Shown: positions 50,972 to 61,217 of the stretch, one piece after another
Numbering within the stretch: position 1 is the stretch's first letter
Layout of the letters: every line of letters begins with the position of its first letter
Assembly (NCBI RefSeq): GCF_029223865.1
Contig: NZ_CP119520.1
Span: 3,100,001-3,164,000, forward strand
Direction: 5' to 3'
DNA: 64,000 nt
DNA from: Telluria mixta
GTDB taxonomy: Bacteria; Pseudomonadota; Gammaproteobacteria; Burkholderiales; Burkholderiaceae_D
Translations under genes and position numbers: made by a program
The notes under the pieces: model-generated
What the model was told of the DNA's origin: nothing
Databases searched by the model: none
Seen by the model: only the letters and a program-made list of their open reading frames with translations

Positions 50972-52306
50972 ATGGAAATGCAAACACATGCACTCAAGCC
51001 GCGGCTGACTTTCTGGCAGCTGTGGAACATGAGCTTCGGCTTCTTCGGCATCCAGTTCGGCTTGGCGCTGCAGAACGTGAACACGAGCCGGATCTTCGCC
51101 ACGCTGGGCACGTCGATGGACGACCTGGCCCTCGTCTGGCTCGCGGCGCCCGTTACGGGCCTGCTCGTGCAGCCGGTGATCGGTTACCTCAGCGATAACA
51201 CGTGGCACCCGCGTTGGGGCCGCCGCCGTCCGTTCTTCTTCCTCGGCGCCGTGCTGGCCGCCATCGCGCTGTTCGTGATGCCGAATTCCTCCGCCGTCTG
51301 GATGGCCGTGGCCATGCTGTGGCTGATGGATGCCTCGATCAACATCTCGATGGAGCCGTTCCGCGCGTTCGTCGGCGACAAGCTCGATACGTCGCAGCAG
51401 ACCGCCGGCTTCGCGATGCAGACCTTCCTCATCGGCTGCGGCGCCGTGATCGCGTCGCTGCTGCCGATCCTCTTCACGAACTACCTCGGCGTCTCCAACG
51501 TGCCCGTCGACGGCGGGGTGCCGGATTCCGTGCGCTACTCGTTCTATATCGGCGGCGCCGCGTTCCTGCTGGCCGTGACGTGGACCGTGTTCACGTCGAC
51601 CGAACTGCCGCCGCCGGACCTCGACCGCTTCGCGGCCCAGCGCAAGCATTCACGCAATTTCGGCGTGGCGCTGCGCGAGATCATGGGCGGCTTCGCGCGC
51701 ATGCCGAAGGCGATGGTGCAGCTGGCGTTCGTCCAGTTCTTCTCGTGGATCGCGCTGTTCGCGCTGTGGATCTACACCGGTCCCGGGATCGCCGACAACG
51801 TCTACAACACGACGGATCCTCTGTCGGCGGGCTACCAGGACGCGGGCAACTGGGTCGGCGTGATGTTCGCCGTCTACAACGGCATGTCCGCGCTGGCCGC
51901 GTTCGTGCTGCCCGTGCTGGCGCGCCGCACGAGCCGCAAGGCGTGCCACGCCGTCTGCCTTGCGATCGGCGGCCTGTCGCTGGTCAGCGTGTTCTTCTTC
52001 CACGACAAGCACCTGCTGCTGATTCCGATGCTGGGCGTGGGCGTGGCGTGGGCGAGCATCCTCACGATGCCGTATGCGATCCTGGCTGCCGCGCTGCCGC
52101 CGAACCGCATGGGCTATTACATGGGCCTGTTCAACTTCTTCATCGTGATTCCGCAGATCGTCAGCGGTCTCGTGCTCGGCTGGTTCACGAAGCATATGTT
52201 CGGCAACCACGCGGTACTTACGCTGGTGCTGGGCGGCGTGTCGATGGTCATCGCGGCCGTGCTGGCGCTGTTCGTCACCGACCGTCCGGAGCGCGCCGCC
52301 CACTGA
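50972..52306 (+). CDS. SLC45-like MFS sugar transporter
   Basis: 444 aa inner-membrane carrier with about 12 helices. It matches the maltose/sucrose-type glycoside-proton symporter group: FWQLWNMSFGFFGIQFGLALQNVNTSRIF at the N-terminus, the loop GYLSDNTWHPRWGRRRPFFFLGA, and MPYAILAAALPPNRMGYYMGLFNFFIVIPQI near the end. It probably imports maltose or maltodextrin from the periplasm, as MalY-type carriers do in similar TonB-linked loci. The start ATG follows AGGGGACA, the same leader form as the two TonB receptors, and two HexR-like dyads precede it. Confidence 0.9.
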   Translation: MEMQTHALKPRLTFWQLWNMSFGFFGIQFGLALQNVNTSRIFATLGTSMDDLALVWLAAPVTGLLVQPVIGYLSDNTWHPRWGRRRPFFFLGAVLAAIALFVMPNSSAVWMAVAMLWLMDASINISMEPFRAFVGDKLDTSQQTAGFAMQTFLIGCGAVIASLLPILFTNYLGVSNVPVDGGVPDSVRYSFYIGGAAFLLAVTWTVFTSTELPPPDLDRFAAQRKHSRNFGVALREIMGGFARMPKAMVQLAFVQFFSWIALFALWIYTGPGIADNVYNTTDPLSAGYQDAGNWVGVMFAVYNGMSALAAFVLPVLARRTSRKACHAVCLAIGGLSLVSVFFFHDKHLLLIPMLGVGVAWASILTMPYAILAAALPPNRMGYYMGLFNFFIVIPQIVSGLVLGWFTKHMFGNHAVLTLVLGGVSMVIAAVLALFVTDRPERAAH

Positions 52307-52332
52307 GAGCGGCGCCGCAGTCGGGGCGAGTG

Positions 52333-52346
52333 CCGTATCCTTACGG
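52333..52346. promoter_or_regulatory. CCGTA-N4-TACGG dyad upstream of pgm
   Basis: CCGTA-TCCT-TACGG, 34 bases before the pgm start. It has the same geometry as the dyad upstream of the MHS transporter at 59632. It could alternatively be a -10 region (TATCCT). Confidence 0.3.
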
Positions 52347-52352
52347 GTTTGA

Positions 52353-54011
<1,659 letters not shown>

Positions 54012-54043
54012 TGCAACCGCACGATCTACCGCGCACTCAACCA

Positions 54044-54129
54044 ACGTCGTCCCCGCGCAGGCGGGGACCCAATCTTGCATGCGTTTCGACGGCGCATGAA
54101 CTTGGGTTCCCGCCTTCGCGGGAACGACG
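54044..54129. repeat. Two-hairpin palindromic intergenic repeat, copy 3
   Basis: CGTCGTCCCCGC-N4-GCGGGGACCCA, spacer, then TTGGGTTCCCGC-N4-GCGGGAACGACG. Same unit as the copies at 21973 and 37325. It lies between pgm and the amylase gene. Confidence 0.85.
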
Positions 54130-54154
54130 CTTATAACTACTGACAGGACCCCGC

Positions 54155-55837
54155 ATGAAACTCCCCGTTCTCGCCGCCTCCCTGATGCTCGCCTTCGGCG
54201 CCGCCTCGGCCGCGCCCGACCTGTCGCCGGTCAAGGGCAAGCCGTTCACCTGGGATAACGCGACCGTCTACTTCCTCGTGATCGACCGCTTCAACAACGT
54301 CGATCCGTCGAACGACCTCGCCTACGGCCGCAAGAACGACGCGGCCGTCGCGCGCGGCTTCATGGGCGGCGACCTGGCCGGCGTCACGGCCAAGGTCAAG
54401 GAAGGGTATTTCACGGACCTGGGCGTGGACGCGATCTGGATCTCGCCGCCGGTCGAGCAGATCCACGCGTCCACCGACGAGGGCACGGGCGTCAGCTACG
54501 GCTTCCACGGCTACTGGGCGCGCGACTTCACGGCCGTCGACGCCAACGTGGGCACCGAGAAGGACGTGCGCGACCTCGTCGAGGCGGCGCATGCGCGCGG
54601 CATCCGCGTGCTGCTCGACGTCGTGATGAACCACACGGGGCCGGTCACTCCGGAAGATACCGTGTGGCCGTCCGACTGGGTGCGCACGTCGCCCGTCTGC
54701 AACTTCAAGGACGTCAGGGGCACGGTCGATTGCGCGCTCGTGAAAAACCTGCCGGACTTCCGCACCGACAGCAATGCGAAGGTCGACCTGCCGCCGTTCC
54801 TCGTCGCGAAGTGGAAGAAGGAAGGGCGCTACGACCGCGAAGTGAAGGAGCTGGACGACTTCTTCAAGCGCACGGGCTACCCGCGCGCACCGCGCTACTA
54901 CCTGATGAAATGGCACGCCGACTGGGTGCGCAAGTACGGCTTCGACGGCTTCCGCGGCGACACCGTCAAGCACACGGAACCCGGCGTGTGGAAGGACCTG
55001 AAAAAGGTGGCGAGCCAGGCCTACGAGGACTGGAAGCGCACGCCGGCCGGCAAGCAGGCCGTCGACAAGATGGGCAATGTGCCGTTCTTCATGACGGCCG
55101 AGGCGTTCGGCCATCCGATCGCGGACGGCCGCCAGTTCGCCTACGAGGACGGCACGAAGGTCGACTATTACAACAACGGCTTCGACAGCATGATCAACTT
55201 CAGCCTGCCGAACGACGCCGGCCAGAGCTACGAGACGCTGTTCTCGAAGTATTCGACCCTGCTGAACGGCCCGCTGAAAGGCGTCACGGTCCTGAACTAC
55301 CTCGACTCGCACGACGACAGCCACCCGTTCGACGCAATGCGCGCGCGCCCGTTCGAGGCAGCGAACAAGCTGCTGCTGGCGCCGGGCCAGGCCCAGGTCT
55401 ACTACGGCGACGAGACGGCGCGCGTACTGAAGATCGAAGGCGCCGTGGGCGACGCGAACCTGCGCTCGTTCATGAACTGGGACCAGTTGAAGAACAATGC
55501 CCAGGTCGGCCTGCACGGCGTGGCCGAGGTGCGCGACCACTGGGCGCGCCTGGGCCGCTTCCGCCACGCGCATCCGGCCGTGGGCGCGGGCGTGCACCAG
55601 ATGATCGCCTCCAGCCCGTACACGTTCAAGCGCACGTACGAGAAAAACGGCGTCTCCGACCGCGTCGTCGTCGCCCTCGACCTGCCGCAGGACCGCACGG
55701 TCGCCATCTCCGTGGCCGGCGTGTTCGGCGACGGCCAGACGGTGCGCGATGCGTACACGGGCAAGACGGCCATCGTCTCGGGCGGCAAGGTGCAGTTCGA
55801 TACGCGCGCACCGGTGGCGCTGATCGCGCAGGACTGA
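54155..55837 (+). CDS. Secreted GH13 alpha-amylase, MalS-like
   Basis: 560 aa with a signal peptide ending ASAA at residue 20. GH13 motifs: VYFLVIDRF, GFHGYWARDF, LLDVVMNHTG at about 153-162, nucleophile D269 in GFRGDTVKH, acid/base E316 in FMTAEAFG and D387 in YLDSHDDSHPF. A C-terminal strand domain follows. The pattern and length resemble periplasmic MalS-type amylases, which cleave maltodextrins. A pair of cysteines (VCNF and VDCALV) may form a disulfide. The ATG is preceded by ACAGGACC. It is co-directional with pgm and the next hydrolase gene. Confidence 0.93.
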   Translation: MKLPVLAASLMLAFGAASAAPDLSPVKGKPFTWDNATVYFLVIDRFNNVDPSNDLAYGRKNDAAVARGFMGGDLAGVTAKVKEGYFTDLGVDAIWISPPVEQIHASTDEGTGVSYGFHGYWARDFTAVDANVGTEKDVRDLVEAAHARGIRVLLDVVMNHTGPVTPEDTVWPSDWVRTSPVCNFKDVRGTVDCALVKNLPDFRTDSNAKVDLPPFLVAKWKKEGRYDREVKELDDFFKRTGYPRAPRYYLMKWHADWVRKYGFDGFRGDTVKHTEPGVWKDLKKVASQAYEDWKRTPAGKQAVDKMGNVPFFMTAEAFGHPIADGRQFAYEDGTKVDYYNNGFDSMINFSLPNDAGQSYETLFSKYSTLLNGPLKGVTVLNYLDSHDDSHPFDAMRARPFEAANKLLLAPGQAQVYYGDETARVLKIEGAVGDANLRSFMNWDQLKNNAQVGLHGVAEVRDHWARLGRFRHAHPAVGAGVHQMIASSPYTFKRTYEKNGVSDRVVVALDLPQDRTVAISVAGVFGDGQTVRDAYTGKTAIVSGGKVQFDTRAPVALIAQD

Positions 55838-55888
55838 AAACCGCATCTCCGCTAGACTGCGGGGCATCGCATCCACCAGGAGAATCCG

Positions 55889-56890
55889 ATGCCCCGAGCA
55901 CGCCTGACCGCGGCGGCGTGCGCTGCGCTGATCATGAGCGCAGCCCACGCCGCCGAACCCGCCTACGGCCCCGAGCTGGAAGGCTTCGATTACCCGTACC
56001 CCGTGCAGCAATACCGCTTCACGTCGCAGGGCGTGCCGCTGCACATGGCCTACATGGACGTGAAACCGGCGCAGCCGAACGGCCGCACCGTCGTCCTCCT
56101 GCACGGCAAGAACTTCTGCGCCGCGACGTGGAAGTCGTCCATCGACGCGCTCACGAAGGCCGGCTACCGCGTCGTCGCGCCCGACCAGATCGGCTTCTGC
56201 AAGTCGAGCAAGCCGGAGCACTATCAATACAGCTTCCAGCAACTGGCCGCCAACACGCACGCGCTGCTGGCATCCATCGGCGTCAGACAGGCCACCGTGA
56301 TGGGCCACTCGACGGGCGGCATGCTGGCCGTGCGCTACGGTCTGCTGTATCCGGAGGAGACGGAGCAGCTGGTGCTCGCGAACCCGATCGGGCTGGAAGA
56401 CTGGAAGGCGCTGGGCGTCCCGGCGCTGGGCGTCGACAAGTGGTACGAGCGGGAGCTCCAGACGACGGCCGACAGGATCCGCGCGTACGAAAAAGCCACG
56501 TACTACGTCAACGACTGGAAGCCCGTGTACGAGCCGTGGGTGCAGATGCTCGCGGGGCTGTACCGCGGGCCCGGTAAAAAACTCGTCGCGTGGAACTCGG
56601 CCCTGCTGTACGACATGATCTACACGCAGCCGGTCGTGTACGAATTCCCGTTACTGAAGATGCCCGTGCTGCTGCTGATCGGGACGAAGGACAACACGGC
56701 CATCGGCAAGGATGCCGCGCCGGCCGAACTGCGGCCGAAGCTGGGCAACTACGCGGCGCTGGGCAAGGCTGCGGCGAAGGCGATTCCGCATGCGACGCTC
56801 GTCGAGTTCGACGACATGGGCCACGCGCCGCAGATGCAGGATCCGGCGCGGTTTCACCAGGCGTTGTTGACAGGATTGAGCAAGCGCTAG
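55889..56890 (+). CDS. Secreted alpha/beta hydrolase
   Basis: 333 aa. The first 22 residues look like a signal peptide (RLTAAACAALIMSAAHAAE). The hydrolase fold shows VVLLHGKNFCAATW (oxyanion region), nucleophile S141 in VMGHSTGGMLA, an Asp in LLIGTKDNTAIG and a His in FDDMGHAPQMQDP. This is a standard proline-iminopeptidase/haloalkane-dehalogenase-like architecture. Substrate is unknown. AGGAG precedes the ATG, and 51 bases separate it from the amylase gene. Its TAG stop overlaps the stop of the convergent response regulator by four bases (shared CTAG). Confidence 0.87.
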   Translation: MPRARLTAAACAALIMSAAHAAEPAYGPELEGFDYPYPVQQYRFTSQGVPLHMAYMDVKPAQPNGRTVVLLHGKNFCAATWKSSIDALTKAGYRVVAPDQIGFCKSSKPEHYQYSFQQLAANTHALLASIGVRQATVMGHSTGGMLAVRYGLLYPEETEQLVLANPIGLEDWKALGVPALGVDKWYERELQTTADRIRAYEKATYYVNDWKPVYEPWVQMLAGLYRGPGKKLVAWNSALLYDMIYTQPVVYEFPLLKMPVLLLIGTKDNTAIGKDAAPAELRPKLGNYAALGKAAAKAIPHATLVEFDDMGHAPQMQDPARFHQALLTGLSKR

Positions 56891-57486
56891 CCGAGCCACG
56901 GGTGCGCCGCCAGCCACCGCCCCAACTCGTTATCGTTCGCGCACTGCAGCTTGCTGAAGATGTTCGCGCGATGCGTCTCCACCGACCGCGGTCCGCATGG
57001 CGGCACGAGCACCCGCGCGATCTCCTTGTTCGGCTGGCCGAGCCCCACGAGCCGCGCGACTTCCCGTTCGCGCGGCGTCAGCTCCGCCCACAGCCGCAGC
57101 GCGTGTGCACGGGATCGTGCCTCCGCGATGGCGGCCGGCAGCTTGTCGAGCAGGTGCTGCGTGTCCGGCTTTTCCACCCAGTCCCACGCACCCTGGCGCA
57201 CGGCTTCGAGGGCGGTCGGGATGTCGCCGTGGCCGGACAGGAACAGCGTGACGAGCGGGCTGTGTGCCGCGCGCAGGCGGTCGAACACGGCCAGGCCGCT
57301 CATGCCGCCGAGGCGCAGGTCGAGGATCACGCAGCCCGGCTGGCGCATGTCGACGGCCTCTAGGAACGCCTCGCCCGATTCGAACGCCTGCACGGCCAGG
57401 CCCTGCGAAAACAGCAGCAACAGCAGGGAACGGCGCAGGGCTTCGTCATCGTCGACGACGTACAGGGTGAGCGGGATGTCTTTCAT
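56887..57486 (-). CDS. FixJ/DctR-like response regulator
   Basis: 199 aa. The receiver domain has VVDDDEALRRS, phospho-acceptor D56 in VILDLRLGGMSG and KP in WVEKPD. The C-terminal LuxR-type HTH reads LTPREREVARLVGLGQPNKEIARVL, then an unusual VPPCGP, then RSVETHRANIFSKL. The recognition-helix entry is about two residues longer than the common GISPRTVE. The start MKDIPLTLYV lies in an ATGA overlap with the upstream sensor kinase. With that kinase and the divergent carboxylate-type transporter it forms a DctS/DctR-like system. Confidence 0.92.
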   Translation of the reverse strand: MKDIPLTLYVVDDDEALRRSLLLLLFSQGLAVQAFESGEAFLEAVDMRQPGCVILDLRLGGMSGLAVFDRLRAAHSPLVTLFLSGHGDIPTALEAVRQGAWDWVEKPDTQHLLDKLPAAIAEARSRAHALRLWAELTPREREVARLVGLGQPNKEIARVLVPPCGPRSVETHRANIFSKLQCANDNELGRWLAAHPWLG

Positions 57487-59591
57487 GGCGCGATCGGAAG
57501 TGTGAAGGAAAAGGCGGCGCCGCCGCCCGCGGGGTTCTCGACGGTCATGCAACCGCCGTGGGCCTCGACGATGGTGCGGCAGATGTTCAGCCCCAGGCCC
57601 AGGCCGTCGGGGCGGGTGGTGAAGAAGGGCGCGAAGATCTGGTCGAGCTGCTCGGGCGGTATGCCGGGACCATGGTCGGTGACGGTGATACGCACGCCCG
57701 TGTCGACGCGCCGGCTGGTCAGGTCGATGGCGCCGCGCGGGCGGTCCTGCATCGCGTGCATCGCGTTGTGGATCAGGTTCACGAGCACCTGTTCGAGCAG
57801 GACCCGGTCGCCGCGTACCACGGTGCCGCCATCGTCCAGTGCAAGCTGCAGCGCGATGCCCGCCTGCTTCAGCTCGGGCTCCAGCAGCGCCGCCGCGTGC
57901 GCGATGACGCCGTCGACCGCGAGGTTTTCGTAATGCCCCCGCTTGGGGTTGATGAACGCGCGCACCCGCTTGACGATCTCGCTGGCGCGTTTCGACTGTT
58001 CGACGATCTCGTCGAGCGCGCCGGCCAGCATGTCGGGCGGCGCCGATTGCGCGGTGAGGGCGCGCGCGGCAACGGCGAAGTTCGACAGCGCCATCAGCGG
58101 TTGATTCAGTTCATGCGCGAGCGTGGACGCCATCTCGCCCACGCTCGCGAGGCGCGCGCTGCGCTGCAGGCGCACTTCCTGGTCGCGCTGGCGGGCCTCG
58201 GCCTGCTTCTGCGCCGTGATGTCGACGACGGAACTCATCCAGCCCCGGTGCACGCCCTGCGCGTCGACGAGGGGGGCCGTGTAGACCATCGTGATCACGT
58301 CGTGGCCGTCCTTGTGGCGGATGCGCGATTCGAAGCCGTGCGGGGCGGCGCGGCCCTGCAGCGCGTCGGCGCTTTCGCGCTCGTGTTTTTCCTGGTCGTC
58401 CGGATGCCAGTACGGGTAAGGCGGACGGCGTCCGAGCAATTCGTCCGCGCTGTAGCCCACCATCGCGCACAGGGCCGGGTTGACGTAGATGATGGTGCCC
58501 TCCGGGTCGCGCGCACGCATGCCCACGAGGAGCGAGTCTTCCATCGCCTTGCGGAACGCGTGCGCTTCTTCCAGGTCGTGGGTGCGTTCCTCGACGCGGC
58601 GTTCGAGTTCGATGCGGGCCGAGCGCTGTTCGCGGAAGCGTTTTTCGCGCAGGCGCCAGTACAGCACGCCGAGCAGCAGCAGCGCGACGGCCAGGGCGGC
58701 CAGCATCAGCGCGAGCTGGCGCGCCTGCACCACTTCCTTCATGTCGGTCGTGACGGTCAGGGTCCAGCCCAGTTCCGGCAGCGGCGTGTCCAGCGCGAGC
58801 AGGTCCAGCCGGCGTCCGCCCATGTTCGTGTGCAGGACGAAGCCGGGGGACGCCCCGCGCGTCTCCGTCTGCCACGGCAGCACGTAGAAGCGTTCGCGGT
58901 TGCCGTACTGGCGGTGCTCGACGATCCAGTGCAGGTCGGCCGCGGACACGGGCCGGATCGCGTGGAACAGCCAGTCCGGCACGGCGGAGAGAAAGACGAT
59001 GCCGCGGCTGTCGCGCAGCACCACCGGGTCGGCGCCGCGCATCCATGCGGCCTGCAGCGGTTCCAGGCTGATTTTCACGACGACGACGCCCAGGATAGCG
59101 CCGTCCGCGCGCACGGGTTCCGCGATGAACAGCCCGGACTGGCCCGTCGTGAGGCCGAGGCCATAGAAGATGCCGCGCCGGCCCTGCACGGCATCCTCGA
59201 AGTAGGGGCGCTGGCGATAGGACTGGCCGACGAAACTGGACGGCAGGTTCCAGTTGCTGGCCGCGAGCGTGAGGCCCGCGCGGTCGACGAGGAACAGCGC
59301 GGCGGCGCCCGTCGTCGCCTGCAGGTCGGCGAAGTAATCGTTGACGCGTGAGCGCAGCGCGCCGTCGCGCGGGGTGCGCAGCAGGTCTTGCACGTCCGGG
59401 TGGCGGGCCGCCGCGTGCGGCAGGAAGTCGTGCTTCTCGACGAGGCCGCGCAGGCCCAGCACGTGCGCGGCCGCGGCCTGGCGCAGGCCTTCCGTCTTGG
59501 TCTGCAGCTCGTGGCGCTCGGCCCAGTTCCCCGACGCCGCGATGACGGCCAGCGCGAAGGCGCCGATGAGGAGGTTGAGCAGTTTGGCCAT
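57483..59591 (-). CDS. DctS/DctB-like sensor histidine kinase
   Basis: 702 aa from MAKLLNLLIGAFALAV; the frame stays open upstream but those residues overlap the divergent promoter region. TM1 is near residues 5-22, then a periplasmic double-Cache sensor of about 270 residues (LFLVDRAGLTLAASNWNLPSSFVGQSY; RQRPYFEDAVQGRRGIFYGLG), TM2 near LMLAALAVALLLLGVLYW, a short coiled coil, a PAS domain (MRARDPEGTIIYVNPALCAMVGY), HisKA with H493 in TLAHELNQPLMAL and HATPase (LIHNAMHAM, DHGPGIP, LGLGLNICR). It probably senses a C4-dicarboxylate or keto acid and controls the divergent MHS transporter gene. Confidence 0.92.
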   Translation of the reverse strand: MAKLLNLLIGAFALAVIAASGNWAERHELQTKTEGLRQAAAAHVLGLRGLVEKHDFLPHAAARHPDVQDLLRTPRDGALRSRVNDYFADLQATTGAAALFLVDRAGLTLAASNWNLPSSFVGQSYRQRPYFEDAVQGRRGIFYGLGLTTGQSGLFIAEPVRADGAILGVVVVKISLEPLQAAWMRGADPVVLRDSRGIVFLSAVPDWLFHAIRPVSAADLHWIVEHRQYGNRERFYVLPWQTETRGASPGFVLHTNMGGRRLDLLALDTPLPELGWTLTVTTDMKEVVQARQLALMLAALAVALLLLGVLYWRLREKRFREQRSARIELERRVEERTHDLEEAHAFRKAMEDSLLVGMRARDPEGTIIYVNPALCAMVGYSADELLGRRPPYPYWHPDDQEKHERESADALQGRAAPHGFESRIRHKDGHDVITMVYTAPLVDAQGVHRGWMSSVVDITAQKQAEARQRDQEVRLQRSARLASVGEMASTLAHELNQPLMALSNFAVAARALTAQSAPPDMLAGALDEIVEQSKRASEIVKRVRAFINPKRGHYENLAVDGVIAHAAALLEPELKQAGIALQLALDDGGTVVRGDRVLLEQVLVNLIHNAMHAMQDRPRGAIDLTSRRVDTGVRITVTDHGPGIPPEQLDQIFAPFFTTRPDGLGLGLNICRTIVEAHGGCMTVENPAGGGAAFSFTLPIAP

Positions 59592-59631
59592 GGCGCCAAC
59601 GATAGCAGTTGCGCGGCCTGAAGAAAACCGT

Positions 59632-59649
59632 CTCCGTAGTTTTACGGAG
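59632..59649. promoter_or_regulatory. Candidate operator of the DctR-like regulator
   Basis: Perfect arms CTCCGTA and TACGGAG separated by GTTT, in the 133-base region between the kinase and transporter genes. It is centred 84 bases before the transporter ATG, suiting an activator site for an NarL/FixJ-type dimer. Confidence 0.6.
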
Positions 59650-59724
59650 GAGGGCGCGCCGACATTGCGGATGTGTGCGCGGCCCATGGCTGGGATAGTG
59701 GGCATACCAAAAGAGGAGACATCC

Positions 59725-61065
59725 ATGAACACCATCACATCCAAGGTCGGCGCCCAGGCGGCGGCCGGCGCCGGCGAGCGCATTTCCGGCTCGCGCCTGA
59801 AGGCCATCTTCATCGGCTCGGCCGGCAACCTCGTCGAGTGGTTCGATTTCTACTGCTACTCGGCGTTCGCGCTGTACTTCGCGAACTCGTTCTTCCCCAA
59901 GCAGGATCCCACGGCGCAGATGATGTCCACGGCGGGCATCTTCGCGCTGGGCTTCTTCGTGCGTCCGATCGGCGGCATCCTGTTCGGCCACATCGGCGAC
60001 CGCCTCGGCCGCAAGACGGCGCTGATGACCTCCGTACTGCTGATGTGCTTCGGCTCCCTGCTGATCGCCTGCGCGCCGACCTACGCCGCGGCCGGCATCC
60101 TGTCGCCGTGCATCCTGCTGCTGGCGCGCCTGCTGCAGGGCCTGAGCCTGGGCGGCGAATATGGCGCCAGCGCGACGTACCTGTCGGAGATGGCGGACTC
60201 GAAGCACCGCGGCTTCTACAGCAGCTTCCAGTACGTGACGCTGATCGGCGGCCAGCTGCTGGCGCTGGTCCTGCTGCTCGTGCTGCAGAACTTCCTGCTC
60301 GACGCCGACCAGCTGCGTGCCTGGGGCTGGCGCATCCCGTTCTTCACCGGTGCCTGCCTCGCGCTGCTGGCCCTGCGCATGCGCCACAACCTGCCGGAGA
60401 CCGCGTCGTTCGAGGCCGCGCGTAAAAAGGCGAAACCGATGGGCGGCCTGAAGCAACTGATGCAGCACCCGCGCGAAGTGATGCTGGTGATCGGCCTGAC
60501 GATGGGCGGCACCCTGGCCTTCTACGTCTACACGACCTATATGCAGAAATTCCTGCGCCTGTCCGTCGGCCTGACGGATGGGCAGACCACCGCCGTCTCG
60601 GCCGCGTCGCTGCTGTTCGCGATGTGCCTGCAGCCGCTGTATGGCGCGCTGTCGGACCGCATCGGCCGCAAGCCGCTGCTCATCGGCTTCGCGCTGCTGG
60701 GCACCCTGTTCACCGTGCCGCTGTTGACCGGTATCCGCCACGCCAGCGGCCCGTGGGAAGCGTTCGGCCTGATCGCCTGTGCCTGGATGATCGTGTCCGG
60801 CTACACGTCGATCAATGCACTGGTAAAAGCCGAGCTGTTCCCGGCCTCGATCCGCGCCACCGGCGTCGGCGTGCCGTATGCATTCGCCGTCTCCGTGTTC
60901 GGCGGCACGGCCGAGTACCTGGCGCTGTGGTTCAAATCCATCAGCCTGGAAAGCGGCTTCTACTGGTACACGACGGCCGTCATCGCCTGCACCCTCGTCG
61001 TCTGCTGGTTCATGCGCGACACCGGCGCGCTGTCGAAGATCGACGCGGAAGCGCGCGGCCAATAA
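59725..61065 (+). CDS. MHS-family MFS carboxylate transporter (KgtP-like)
   Basis: 446 aa, 12 predicted helices. Metabolite:H+ symporter family signatures: GSAGNLVEWFDFYCYSAFALYFANSFFP, FFVRPIGGILFGHIGDRLGRKTAL, and LLQGLSLGGEYGASATYLSEMA. Such proteins import alpha-ketoglutarate, citrate, shikimate or related acids. AAGAGGAG precedes the ATG. Divergence from a DctSR-like two-component system and a good dyad between them indicate that the transporter is induced by its own organic-acid substrate. The exact substrate is not decidable from sequence alone. Confidence 0.92.
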   Translation: MNTITSKVGAQAAAGAGERISGSRLKAIFIGSAGNLVEWFDFYCYSAFALYFANSFFPKQDPTAQMMSTAGIFALGFFVRPIGGILFGHIGDRLGRKTALMTSVLLMCFGSLLIACAPTYAAAGILSPCILLLARLLQGLSLGGEYGASATYLSEMADSKHRGFYSSFQYVTLIGGQLLALVLLLVLQNFLLDADQLRAWGWRIPFFTGACLALLALRMRHNLPETASFEAARKKAKPMGGLKQLMQHPREVMLVIGLTMGGTLAFYVYTTYMQKFLRLSVGLTDGQTTAVSAASLLFAMCLQPLYGALSDRIGRKPLLIGFALLGTLFTVPLLTGIRHASGPWEAFGLIACAWMIVSGYTSINALVKAELFPASIRATGVGVPYAFAVSVFGGTAEYLALWFKSISLESGFYWYTTAVIACTLVVCWFMRDTGALSKIDAEARGQ

Positions 61066-61091
61066 GCATCCGGCGTTGTCGATGTGGAAAG

Positions 61092-61120
61092 AGCGGTCCT
61101 TCGGGGCCGCTTATTTCGTT
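61092..61120 (+). terminator. Terminator after the MHS transporter gene
   Basis: Stem AGCGGTCC/GGGCCGCT with one G-T pair and a TTCG tetraloop, followed by TTATTTCGTT. It separates the transporter from the glucokinase-RpiR gene. Confidence 0.75.
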
Positions 61121-61170
61121 GTAACCACCCGAATCGGGTCATAATCGCTTTTTGGTGCATTTCAATCAAT

Positions 61171-61180
61171 GGTATCCTAC
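61171..61180 (+). promoter_or_regulatory. Candidate extended -10 element upstream of glk
   Basis: TGGTATCCTAC (TG-N-TATCCT) lies about 40 bases before the glucokinase start. Similar GTATCCT(T)AC strings occur just before the second halogenase-like gene and pgm. Confidence 0.4.
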
Positions 61181-61217
61181 GCGCAATAGAGGAGACCTTC
61201 GCGAGAAGAGCAACACC

